Shown piece after piece: positions 35,825 to 44,121 of a stretch of 64,000 nt of DNA (its first letter is position 1; every line of letters starts with the position of its first letter). The notes beneath the pieces are model-generated. The model was not told the origin of the DNA. It did no database searches and was given only the letters and a program-made list of their open reading frames with translations. Source of the stretch: Arcicella aurantiaca (lineage in GTDB: Bacteria > Bacteroidota > Bacteroidia > Cytophagales > Spirosomataceae); NCBI RefSeq assembly GCF_003148625.1, contig NZ_QGGO01000013.1:1-64000 (forward strand). Reading direction: 5' to 3'. Position numbers and translations under genes: made by a program.

Positions 35825-35985
35825 TTCTTTGGTATGAATTATTGTTTTATGAAAATCAAATATTTAATTAAGACGGACGTCGAAATTTTGTGTAAAGGTA
35901 TAGTTTGAAAAGCAAAGGACAAAAGAGAGTTTCGGAAATTAAGTATAGCTACGCTAATTTAAAATAAAAAAGGTTGTCCGCTGGC

Positions 35986-36080
35986 GTACAAAAAGTGTAT
36001 CAAAAGCGAACACTTTTTATACTCAAAAAACAAACAACACCCTAAATATCAGACACTTAAATTATTGGCACAAAGTTATC
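35986..36080 (+). promoter_or_regulatory. Operator palindrome plus sigma-54-like -24 box, upstream of the HlyD efflux cluster
   Basis: AAAGTGT (35992-35998) and ACACTTT (36010-36016) form an inverted repeat centred at 36004. TTGGCAC starts at 36065 with GG at 36067-36068, followed by TATC where TTGC is expected. The segment from AAAGTGTA to CGAACACTTTTT matches the complement of the site at 20965-20997 with few differences, and spacing to the GG is the same (63 bases). The rest of the gap 35825-36187 shows nothing else. Confidence 0.5.
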
Positions 36081-36187
36081 AATAATATTTAACGTTGATA
36101 AACATAAACGAAAAGATAAGCTTGAAGTATTAACAAAAATTATTTAATACCTAAAACCAGCACAAAAAACTTATAAATCAAAAAGTC

Positions 36188-37447
36188 ATGGATAGAATAA
36201 TAGAAAAAAAGAAATGGTCGATGAAGCGTATTCTTCCAATTGCGGGTGGAATAGCTATCATTGGTCTTATTGCAACAGCCTATTTTAACAATACGGGTAA
36301 TTCTAAACTAAATGTTGAACAAGAAAGGTTGACCATTTCGGAAGTTTCAAAAGGAAATTTTCAAGAGTTCATTCCAATTAATGGCGTAGTTCTACCGATT
36401 CAGACTATTTATTTGGATGCCATTGAGGGCGGACGAGTGGAAGAACTTTATGCAGAAGATGGTGCGATGTTGAAAAAGGGACAAGCTATTATGAAATTAG
36501 CAAATACGGATTTGGAATTGTCTTTGGCAAATCAAGAAACTTCTGTTTTTGGACTACAAACCCAAATGCAATATACCCGCAATTTGGCAGCTCAGGCAAC
36601 TATTCAATACCAAAATTCACAAGCTGATATTGACAATGGATTTGCCGAAGCGGAACGACTTTTCAAGTTAAATGAGCGTCTTTACCGTGAAAAAGTGATT
36701 TCTGAACAAGACTATAAAGCTTCTCTGAACGCCTACAATTATCAAACTCGCAGAAGAAAATTGGTTAGCCAGACTTTGAAACAAGACTCAATGACTACCA
36801 ATCAACAGATAAATCAAATGCGTGAAACCATCGCTCGTAACCAAACGACTTTGGCATTGATGCGTAAAAAGGCTCAAGATTTGATTGTAAAAGCCCCTGT
36901 TGATGGTCAATTAACTTCAAGAAATGCGGAGGTTGGAGAATTGAAAACTCGTGGACAACGCTTAGGACAAATTGATGTTTTGAGTGGTTTTAAAGTTCGT
37001 GCAGATATTGACGAACATTATATTTCAAGAGTATTCATTGGTTTGATGGCTGAATTTACGATTGCAGATAAGACTTATAAATTGAAAGTCAAAAAGGTGT
37101 ATTCGCAAGTTACAAATGGACGTTTTCAGGTGGACATGGAATTTGTGGGAACGCCTCCAAGCAATATACGCCGTGGACAAACTTTGCAAGTTAGACTTTC
37201 ATTGAGCGATGACACACAAGCTATACTATTGACCAAAGGCGGGTTTTATCAACAAACAGGTGGTAACTGGATTTTCAAAGTGAATGAAAACGGTACAAAA
37301 GCTTACAAAGTTGACATTCAGTTAGGTCGCCAAAACCCTGACTATTATGAAGTTATGGGTGGTTTGAAAGTGGGCGACAAAGTAGTAACCAGTAGCTATG
37401 AAAATTATGGAGATATGCAGGAGTTGGTAATTAAGGCACCCAAATAG
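36188..37447 (+). CDS. HlyD-type periplasmic adaptor of an efflux system
   Basis: 419 aa. One N-terminal TM anchor (about 15-32: ILPIAGGIAIIGLIATAYF). A lipoyl-like barrel half (PIQTIYLDAIEGGRVEELYA, Glu-Asp-Gly loop near 95) is followed by a long alpha-helical hairpin (about 110-225) and the second lipoyl half (VKAPVDGQLTSRNAEVGE). Beta-barrel and membrane-proximal domains complete it. Links an inner-membrane ABC permease to an outer-membrane channel. First gene of a cluster with the ATPase and permease 3, under the shared operator. Confidence 0.88.
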   Translation: MDRIIEKKKWSMKRILPIAGGIAIIGLIATAYFNNTGNSKLNVEQERLTISEVSKGNFQEFIPINGVVLPIQTIYLDAIEGGRVEELYAEDGAMLKKGQAIMKLANTDLELSLANQETSVFGLQTQMQYTRNLAAQATIQYQNSQADIDNGFAEAERLFKLNERLYREKVISEQDYKASLNAYNYQTRRRKLVSQTLKQDSMTTNQQINQMRETIARNQTTLALMRKKAQDLIVKAPVDGQLTSRNAEVGELKTRGQRLGQIDVLSGFKVRADIDEHYISRVFIGLMAEFTIADKTYKLKVKKVYSQVTNGRFQVDMEFVGTPPSNIRRGQTLQVRLSLSDDTQAILLTKGGFYQQTGGNWIFKVNENGTKAYKVDIQLGRQNPDYYEVMGGLKVGDKVVTSSYENYGDMQELVIKAPK

Positions 37448-37453
37448 AAATAA

Positions 37454-37625
37454 ACCGCAAGGACGGGAAGACGCAAAGTTTGAAATATTTCTTTCATCTC
37501 CTACAACAAATTCTTAATACATAATTAGCGTCTTTCCGTCTTTGCGGTAAACAATTATAAGTTCATTAGCGTCATCCCGTCTTTGCGGTAGGAAAACTTT
37601 TTTAGCGTCTTCCCGTCCTTGCGGT
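37454..37625. repeat. ACCGCAAGGACGGGAAGACGC element
   Basis: The 21 bases 37454-37474 have their exact complement at 37605-37625. Two further degenerate right-hand copies lie between (GCGTCTTTCCGTCTTTGCGG at about 37530, GCGTCATCCCGTCTTTGCGG at about 37569). It separates the adaptor from its ATPase inside an operon. Confidence 0.85.
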
Positions 37626-37650
37626 AAAAATCATTAAAACCAAAAATACC

Positions 37651-38328
37651 ATGTTAAAAATAACCAATTTAGAAAAAATCTATCGTACTGAAGACATCGA
37701 AACGGTAGCTCTTAATAAAATTTCGGCGGACGTAAAAAATGGTGAATTTGTTGCCATTATGGGTCCTTCGGGTTGTGGTAAATCTACCCTCCTCAATATC
37801 ATTGGACTTTTAGATGATGCTGACACAGGAAGTTTCCTTTTCAATAACGAAGAGGTAATTTCTTACAACGAACGCAAACGTGCCGACCTCCGCAAACGTA
37901 ATATTGGTTTTGTGTTTCAATCTTTCAATTTGATTGATGAATTGACGGTTTATGAAAACGTGGAATTGCCATTATTGTATTTAGGAATTGATGCCGACGA
38001 ACGTAAAAAACGGGTAGAAGCGGTTTTGGAAAAAGTACAAATTATGCACCGTAGAAACCATTTTCCTCAACAGTTATCGGGGGGGCAGCAACAACGTTGT
38101 GCCGTGGCTCGTGCCGTGGTGAATAATCCAAAATTGATTCTTGCCGATGAACCAACGGGTAATTTGGACTCGAAAAATGGTAATGAAGTAATGGAATTAT
38201 TGACCGATTTGAACAGTAATGGAACAACGGTTGTAATGGTTACGCACTCGGAACATGACGCTCGTTATGCTCACAGAATTATTAGAATGTTGGATGGACA
38301 GGTGGTTATGGAAAATGTCCTTTCGTAG
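37651..38328 (+). CDS. ABC transporter ATPase (MacB/LolD type)
   Basis: 225 aa. Walker A GPSGCGKST (near 40), Q-loop FVFQSFNLIDELTVYENVELP, signature LSGGQQQRCAVARA, Walker B LILADEPTGNLDS, H-loop MVTHSEHDARYA. The LDE/LolD-type hallmark NVELPLLYLG fits MacB-like lipoprotein or macrolide exporters. Partner of the adjacent adaptor and permease 3, and possibly of permeases 1 and 2. Its TAG stop is formed by the GTAG that begins the repeat element at 38325. Confidence 0.95.
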   Translation: MLKITNLEKIYRTEDIETVALNKISADVKNGEFVAIMGPSGCGKSTLLNIIGLLDDADTGSFLFNNEEVISYNERKRADLRKRNIGFVFQSFNLIDELTVYENVELPLLYLGIDADERKKRVEAVLEKVQIMHRRNHFPQQLSGGQQQRCAVARAVVNNPKLILADEPTGNLDSKNGNEVMELLTDLNSNGTTVVMVTHSEHDARYAHRIIRMLDGQVVMENVLS

Positions 38329-38569
38329 AGACGTTGCCCGCAACGTCTTGTTCAATTATAAAATCCCGTTTCCTCTAAACTAAATATTTCACGATGAAGA
38401 CGTTGCTATCTCTAAACTAAATATTTCACCATGAAGACGTTGCTATCTCTAAACTAAATATTTCACCATGAAGACGTTGCTATCTCTAAACTAAATATTT
38501 CACGATGAAGACGTTGCAACCTCTAACCTAAATGTTTCACGATGAAGACGTTGCTGGCAACGTCTCTAC
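38325..38569. repeat. GTAG-bounded AGACGTTGC element with five 37-bp units
   Basis: The left end is GTAG plus hairpin AGACGTTGC-CC-GCAACGTCT (38325-38348). The right end is hairpin AGACGTTGC-TG-GCAACGTCT plus CTAC (38546-38569). Between them are five tandem 37-base units starting at 38373, 38410, 38447, 38484 and 38521, each holding one half-hairpin AGACGTTGC. The GTAG gives the ATPase its stop codon; the right end stops 12 bases before the permease 3 start. Confidence 0.9.
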
Positions 38570-38586
38570 AAATAACAACAATGACC

Positions 38587-40998
38587 ATGTTACAAAATTA
38601 TCTAAAAATAGCCTACCGAACTTTGCTTCGTTACAAAGCATATACAGCTCTAAATGTGTTGGGGCTTACACTTGGGTTGACTTGTGCCATTCTGATTTAT
38701 TTGATGGTTTCTTTCCACCTTAGCTTTGATAAATTTCACTCAAAAGCTGACCGTGTGGTTAGAATCGTTTCTTACTTCAACACACCCGATGGTGAATTTT
38801 ATACCCCAGGTGTACCCGCTCCTTTGGGTGATGCCGCTCGAACTGAAATTGCTCCATTAGAAAAAGTCTCAATGGTGTATAATGAAGATAACGTTACGGT
38901 TGCCTTGATAGAAAACAACGTACCGACCAAAAAATTCAAAGAAGATAATGGAGGTTTATTTTTTGTTGAACCCGACCTATTTTCAATCCTTGATTTGAAG
39001 ATTTTGAAAGGAAATGTTCAAGATTTAACACAACCTAATGTCGTTTTTTTAACAGAAAAAATGGCTAAAAAATACTATGGAGACAAAGACCCAATTGGCA
39101 AAATATTACGCCTTGATGCTCGGTTGAACGTAAAAATTGTAGGTATTGTACAAGACTTTCCATCAAATACCGACATAAAAGGTTCAATAATAGCCAGTTA
39201 CCTTACTCGTGACACATATAGTCCCGAATGGGCTAAACACATGAAAATGCACTGGGGAGGTATAAATAGTTCAACTCAATGTTTTGCTTTACTAAAGCCC
39301 AATACCAATATTGAGCAAGTTCAAAAGTTGACTCCCGCCTTCATGGCGAAACACTATACTTCAGCCGAAGAAAGAAAATCTCGGTTTTTATACATTCAAC
39401 CAATTTCAAATATCCACTTCAACGAAAATTATAATGGAATGCCCAAAAGTATTATTACTACTTTGGCAATCATTGGTTTGCTCTTATTAATTACTGCCTG
39501 TATCAATTTTATCAACATGGCTACCGCCCAAGCACTCAAACGCTCAAAAGAAGTAGGTGTTCGTAAAGTAATGGGAAGTTCGAGAGGTCAGTTATTCTGG
39601 CAATTCATCGCTGAAACTGCCATTATTACTATTTTGGCTGGTTTAATATCATATCTTTTAGCCACGATGCTTTTCCCATTGTTGAGTAATTGGCAAGAAG
39701 GAATTATTGGTTACAGAATGATTTTCTCAGAATTAATTGACCTTCGTTTTGGGGTAATTTTCACTTTCACCATAGTCTTGGTAATCTTTATTTCTGGCTC
39801 ATATCCAGGATTCGTTTTGAGTGGGTTTAATCCTGTGGTGGCTCTGAAAGGTAAAATCAGCACCCAAAGTCTGGGAGGTGTTTCAATTAGAAAAGCCTTA
39901 GTTGTAACGCAATTTGTGATTACCCAAATGTTGATTATTGGAACAATTGTAGTGAGTTCTCAAATGAATTATTTCATAACATCTGAAATGGGCTTCAAAC
40001 ATGACGCTATCTTACAAATGCCTGTACCTCAACAAGATGCCACAAAACTACAAACGCTCAAAACGCAATTCAAAGAAATCCCATCTATTGAAAAAGTAAC
40101 CTATATTTGGACTCCTCCTATGTCGCAAAGTCATAACACAACCAATGTAAAATATGATAATCGACAAACCGATGAAAAATTTAGTTTGAACACAAAATTT
40201 GCAGACGAAGACTATGTCGGCTTATATGGTATCAAAATCGTTGCGGGAAGAAACATTGCACATATAGACACCATGCGTGAAACATTGGTAAATGAAGAAT
40301 TAGTGAAACGTTTGGGAGAGAAATCTAACGATAAAGTTTTGAATAAAATTTTGGAATTTAATGGTCGTAAAATCACCATTGTAGGCGTTGTAAAAGATTA
40401 TCACGTAGAGACATTACACTCAAAAATTCCACCATTGGCAATCACTTCCACAACAAATATGTACCATACCGTTGCTGTCAAAATGAACATGGCGGATGCT
40501 CAAAATACCATTAAAAAGTTGGATAAAATTTGGAGTGCTACCTTCCCTGACTTTGTGTTTGAATATGAATTTTACGATGAAGCTATCGGTAAAATGTACC
40601 AAATTGAAACGGCTATGTTAGACTTAATTCAAGCATTTGCTTTAATCGCTATTCTGATTGGTTGCCTCGGACTTTATGGCTTAGTTAGTTTTATGGTTGC
40701 ACAAAAAACCAAAGAAGTAGGCGTAAGAAAAGTGCTTGGAGCTTCGGTAGGACAGATTTTGTGGTTATTTGGGAAAGAATTTTCAATACTAATTATCATT
40801 GCATTCATCATTGCAGCTCCGCTTGCATGGTGGGTTCTGAATGGGTGGCTACAAGATTTTCAATATCGTATTGATATTGGTGTAGGGATTTTTATTATGG
40901 CGGTTTTACTCACAGGATTAATTGCCGCAATTACCGTTGGCTGGCAATCTTCCAGAGCAGCCTTAGCAAACCCTGTAAAGAGTTTACGAACAGAGTAG
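38587..40998 (+). CDS. MacB/FtsX-type ABC transporter permease 3
   Basis: 803 aa from ATG 38587 (MLQNYLKIAYRTLLRYKAY, matching permease 1). ATG 38581 would add two residues, and the ATG at 38542 lies inside the repeat element. Same doubled FtsX architecture as the other two permeases: periplasmic MacB_PCD, TM block with RSKEVGVRKVMGSSRGQLF, second periplasmic domain, closing QKTKEVGVRKVLGASV. Works with the ATPase and adaptor upstream. Its TAG stop is the GTAG of the element at 40995. Confidence 0.92.
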   Translation: MLQNYLKIAYRTLLRYKAYTALNVLGLTLGLTCAILIYLMVSFHLSFDKFHSKADRVVRIVSYFNTPDGEFYTPGVPAPLGDAARTEIAPLEKVSMVYNEDNVTVALIENNVPTKKFKEDNGGLFFVEPDLFSILDLKILKGNVQDLTQPNVVFLTEKMAKKYYGDKDPIGKILRLDARLNVKIVGIVQDFPSNTDIKGSIIASYLTRDTYSPEWAKHMKMHWGGINSSTQCFALLKPNTNIEQVQKLTPAFMAKHYTSAEERKSRFLYIQPISNIHFNENYNGMPKSIITTLAIIGLLLLITACINFINMATAQALKRSKEVGVRKVMGSSRGQLFWQFIAETAIITILAGLISYLLATMLFPLLSNWQEGIIGYRMIFSELIDLRFGVIFTFTIVLVIFISGSYPGFVLSGFNPVVALKGKISTQSLGGVSIRKALVVTQFVITQMLIIGTIVVSSQMNYFITSEMGFKHDAILQMPVPQQDATKLQTLKTQFKEIPSIEKVTYIWTPPMSQSHNTTNVKYDNRQTDEKFSLNTKFADEDYVGLYGIKIVAGRNIAHIDTMRETLVNEELVKRLGEKSNDKVLNKILEFNGRKITIVGVVKDYHVETLHSKIPPLAITSTTNMYHTVAVKMNMADAQNTIKKLDKIWSATFPDFVFEYEFYDEAIGKMYQIETAMLDLIQAFALIAILIGCLGLYGLVSFMVAQKTKEVGVRKVLGASVGQILWLFGKEFSILIIIAFIIAAPLAWWVLNGWLQDFQYRIDIGVGIFIMAVLLTGLIAAITVGWQSSRAALANPVKSLRTE

Positions 40999-41262
40999 AG
41001 ACGTTGCCTGCAACGTCTTCTTTTCACAAAAAACAACGTCTTCGTAAGAATTATTAATAAAATTTCTTGCGAAGACGTTGATGATCATAAATTTAAGACG
41101 TTGGTAAATGCAAGACGTTGATAATCACAAATTTAAGACGTTGGTAAATGTAAGACGTTGATAATCATAAATTTAAGACGTTGGTAAATGCAAGACGTTG
41201 ATAATCATAAATTTAAGACGTTGGTAATCATAAATTTAAGACGTTGCAGGCAACGTCTCTAC
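40995..41262. repeat. GTAG-bounded AGACGTTGC element with 24-bp perfect terminal inverted repeats
   Basis: Bases 40995-41018 (GTAG plus hairpin AGACGTTGC-CT-GCAACGTCT) are exactly complementary to 41239-41262 with the loop and CTAC. Inside are about four 40-base units of TTGATAATCATAAATTTAAG then ACGTTGGTAAATGCAAGACG. The GTAG at each end contains the TAG stop codon of a flanking gene: permease 3 on the plus strand (40996-40998) and the TPR protein on the minus strand (41259-41261). Layout equals a BIME: a REP and an inverted REP with outward GTAG. Confidence 0.92.
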
Positions 41263-43157
41263 AACAAACTCGCTAAACTTTTCTTCGCCGCTTCATAATT
41301 GGGTTGCATAGTCAATGTCTTTTGGAAATCTGCAATTGCCCCTACTCTATCACCTAAAGTTTGTTTGGCTAATCCACGATTATAAAAATGTACAGGGTCT
41401 TGGCTACCTTCTTTGTCAATTACTTGATTGAAGTTTTCTAAAGCCTTCGTTGCATTGCCCGAAGCTAAATAAGAAGTAGCCAATAAGCCTCTTGACATAA
41501 CAATTTTATCATTTTTCATCGTCAGCGATTTCTCAAAATCAGGAATTGCTTTAGCGGGCTGATTGAGGTTAAAATACGCCATTCCACGATTCATATAGGT
41601 TTCTCCTGAACTTGCTCCACGTTTAATTGCTTCCGAGAAGTATTCCAACGCTTTTTGTGTATCACCTTTAATTCCATAAGCCGTTCCAAGATTTTCCCAA
41701 GGACCTGCATCATCTTTATAGCCCAATTCAATGGCTTTTTTATTGGCTTCAATAGACTCTTCTAATTTCCCTTCTTTCTCTCCCACATATTTGCCATAGG
41801 TATAATACGCACGGTAATCCTTCGGGAAAAGTTTGATAATTTGTCCGAACAAGGTACCTGTATTTTGCCAAGTTTCTACTTGTTTACGAGTTTGGAACAA
41901 ACAAAAAGCGACAAAGGCAAACGCTCCCACCCAAACCACTTGCTTCAGACGTTGATTTTTTTCTGCCAATTGGTCTAAAAGCATTGCTAACACAAAAAAC
42001 AGTCCAATGTACGGAATGTATGTATAACGGTCTGCCATGATAGCTGCACCCACAGAAATAAACTGTAAAACTAACGCTACTGTAACGGCAAAAAAGCCAA
42101 TCCCGAAGAGAAACAATTTTGATTTTCGAGCTGAAAAAATCGTTAATCCAACAATAATTAATGAGAAAACAATACCTGTTGAGTATAATTTATTGGCTCC
42201 ATCGGGTTCATAAGGATAAAATGTACAAAGATTTATTGGCACAAAAAGATGGTAGAAATACATTACAAATCCATAACCTGCGTACTGAATTCTGTCCATC
42301 ATTGAGAACACTTTTAGGCTCAATGCAGAACGCTGTTCACCAATAATATGAATCGTACCATGAAAATCCCCTCCACTTTGAATATTGGTGGCAATCAAAC
42401 CAAAAAGTAATGAAAATACTAAAAAAGGCACTTTTTCAAGAATGGCTTTTGTGTCAATTTTACGGTCACGCCAATAATCGAACAAGAAGAAAACAATCGG
42501 TAAAACAACCGCTTGGGCTTTTGACAAACACGACAAAACGAACAATATCAAACTGATTATCAGATACTTATTTTTCTTTTCAGAATCTAAATAATATAAG
42601 TATGAAATACATCCTGCAATAAAAAAGAAGCCGTACAAAACGTCTTTTCGCTCCGAAATCCATGTTACGGACTCTACTCTCATGGGGTGAATAGCGAATA
42701 ATAAAGCGGCAAAAAACGATGCCATTAAACGGCGTTTTGTCAGAAGCATCATCAACCAAAAGACCATCAAAGTATTCAATAAATGAATGAAAAAGTTGGT
42801 AACGATAAACGCTTTTGGATTTTCAGCCCCCGACACAGACGAATTTATCATCATCGAGACAATCGTCAATGGGTGATAGTTAAGGGCAACGTGGCTCTTA
42901 AAAGCTTCGCCAAAATGTCCTTTGGGTTCAGTTACGAGATAGTCATTTTCAATATAAACGTGGTCGTCCCAATCAACAAATTGATTGTCAAATCCACCCG
43001 AAAATGCGACAAAAAGCGTGATGATTAATGCTCCAATAGCGAGCCATTTTCCGTAACTGAATGAAGTTTTAGAAGAACCACTTTCATTTTTAACCGTTTG
43101 ATTAACAGTTACTTGAGAAATGTTCGATTTCTTTTGAGGTTTATTATTTTTTGACAT
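41259..43157 (-). CDS. TMTC-like membrane protein with C-terminal TPRs
   Basis: 632 aa. About ten to eleven TM helices occupy 30-430, after a Lys/Ser-rich cytoplasmic start. The first luminal/periplasmic loop has FVDWDDHVYIENDYLV and HYHP-like NYHPLTIVSMM; the next reads AIHPMRVESVTWISERKDVL. These are hallmarks of the TMTC/DUF1736 GT-C-like family. Residues 440-632 hold five TPR repeats (YGIKGDTQKALEYFSEAIKR and others). Eukaryotic TMTCs O-mannosylate proteins; in bacteria a glycosyltransferase role is plausible but unproven. Confidence 0.82.
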   Translation of the reverse strand: MSKNNKPQKKSNISQVTVNQTVKNESGSSKTSFSYGKWLAIGALIITLFVAFSGGFDNQFVDWDDHVYIENDYLVTEPKGHFGEAFKSHVALNYHPLTIVSMMINSSVSGAENPKAFIVTNFFIHLLNTLMVFWLMMLLTKRRLMASFFAALLFAIHPMRVESVTWISERKDVLYGFFFIAGCISYLYYLDSEKKNKYLIISLILFVLSCLSKAQAVVLPIVFFLFDYWRDRKIDTKAILEKVPFLVFSLLFGLIATNIQSGGDFHGTIHIIGEQRSALSLKVFSMMDRIQYAGYGFVMYFYHLFVPINLCTFYPYEPDGANKLYSTGIVFSLIIVGLTIFSARKSKLFLFGIGFFAVTVALVLQFISVGAAIMADRYTYIPYIGLFFVLAMLLDQLAEKNQRLKQVVWVGAFAFVAFCLFQTRKQVETWQNTGTLFGQIIKLFPKDYRAYYTYGKYVGEKEGKLEESIEANKKAIELGYKDDAGPWENLGTAYGIKGDTQKALEYFSEAIKRGASSGETYMNRGMAYFNLNQPAKAIPDFEKSLTMKNDKIVMSRGLLATSYLASGNATKALENFNQVIDKEGSQDPVHFYNRGLAKQTLGDRVGAIADFQKTLTMQPNYEAAKKSLASLL

Positions 43158-43171
43158 GGGAAAGGAATTAC

Positions 43172-43257
43172 AGTTATCAGTAAACAGTTATCAGTAAACA
43201 GTTATCAGTAAACAGTAAACAGTAAACAGTAAACAGTAAACAGTAAACAGTAAACAG
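43172..43257. repeat. CAGTTATCAGTAAACAG array
   Basis: Three copies of CAGTTATCAGTAAA run into seven or more copies of CAGTAAA, just upstream of the TPR gene's start on the minus strand. Related to the TTATCAG array at 16262-16423, here in one direction only. The rest of the gap to 43426 shows nothing clear. Confidence 0.75.
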
Positions 43258-43426
43258 ATTTTATTTACCAATATAGATATTTTGTTGTGATTTACAGGTT
43301 AATGGCGTTTGTAATGCTAACGCCTAAAAACTAAACTCTAACGACTACATTATTGTAAAATTTGGTCAACAATCATTCCAAAAATACGGGAATTTTAAGA
43401 TATTTACAGAGATAAATTTTCAAATT

Positions 43427-43963
43427 ATGTCTTCAAAAATCAATAATATAAACTTTAAACTTCGTCATTTTCAAACTGGCGACCAAGATTCTTTGGTAGC
43501 CAACGCCAATAATATCAAGATTTTCAATAATGTCAGAGATGTTTTCCCACACCCTTATACGCATGATGATGCTTCGTGGTGGATTGATGCTAACAAGGAA
43601 ACGGATAAACCTGTTACTTGCTTTGCGATTGATGTTGATGGAACGGTAATTGGAGCGGTTGGTTTTGTTCTCGGCAATGATATTTATCGAATATCCGCAG
43701 AAATTGGTTATTGGTTAGGCGAAAATTATTGGGGAAAAGGCATCGCTTCCGAAGCGGTCAAATTAATGACGGATTATACTTTCAAAAGTTTCCCCCACAT
43801 CGAAAGAATTTGGGCAGGAATTTTTGACTTCAATAAAGCGTCGATGCGAGTTTTAGAAAAGGCTAACTACCATTTTGAGGGAATTCAGAAGAAATCAGCC
43901 ATTAAAAATGGGGTTGTTTTGGATATTCATGTGTATGTGAAATTTAGAGAAATAACAAAGTAG
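43427..43963 (+). CDS. GNAT family N-acetyltransferase (RimJ/RimL type)
   Basis: 178 aa. GNAT fold: N-terminal NFKLRHFQTGDQDSL, acetyl-CoA loop IGYWLGENYWGKGIASEAVK, and C-terminal ERIWAGIFDFNKASMRVLEKANYHFEG, all typical of the RimJ/RimL-like group (acetylation of protein N-termini or small amines). Single gene; nothing ties it to the sugar-acid cluster 11 kb away. The TAG stop overlaps the GTAG that opens the next repeat. Confidence 0.88.
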   Translation: MSSKINNINFKLRHFQTGDQDSLVANANNIKIFNNVRDVFPHPYTHDDASWWIDANKETDKPVTCFAIDVDGTVIGAVGFVLGNDIYRISAEIGYWLGENYWGKGIASEAVKLMTDYTFKSFPHIERIWAGIFDFNKASMRVLEKANYHFEGIQKKSAIKNGVVLDIHVYVKFREITK

Positions 43964-44121
43964 TGTCGAATAGCATTCGCCTGTTTATTTTGACGAATAC
44001 TATTCGCCTATTTATTTTGACGAATACTATTCGCCTATTTATTTTGACGAATACTATTCGCCTATTTATTTTGGCGAATACTATTCGCCTATTTATTTTG
44101 GCGAATACTATTCGCCACTAC
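43960..44121. repeat. GTAG-bounded GCGAATA element with five internal units
   Basis: The left end is GTAGTGTCGAATAGCATTCG (from 43960) and the right end its near-complement ending CTAC (44118-44121). Between them are five units of about 25-26 bases, CCTATTTATTTTGACGAATACTATTCG. Both neighbours stop within it: the GNAT gene at the left GTAG and the MFS gene at 44108-44110, where GGC GAA TAG is the hairpin sequence itself. Confidence 0.88.

Noticed and set aside
38373-38557. Five 37-base direct repeats as a CRISPR array
   Set aside because: Units are contiguous with no spacers, lie inside GTAG-bounded inverted hairpins, and no cas genes are near.
38542-38586. Earlier start for permease 3
   Set aside because: The ATG at 38542 is part of the repeat hairpin. 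ATG 38587 gives MLQNYLKIA, the same start as permease 1.
43427-43963. GNAT gene as the missing LegH
   Set aside because: RimJ/RimL-type sequence, single gene on the other strand 11 kb from the cluster, no shared context.
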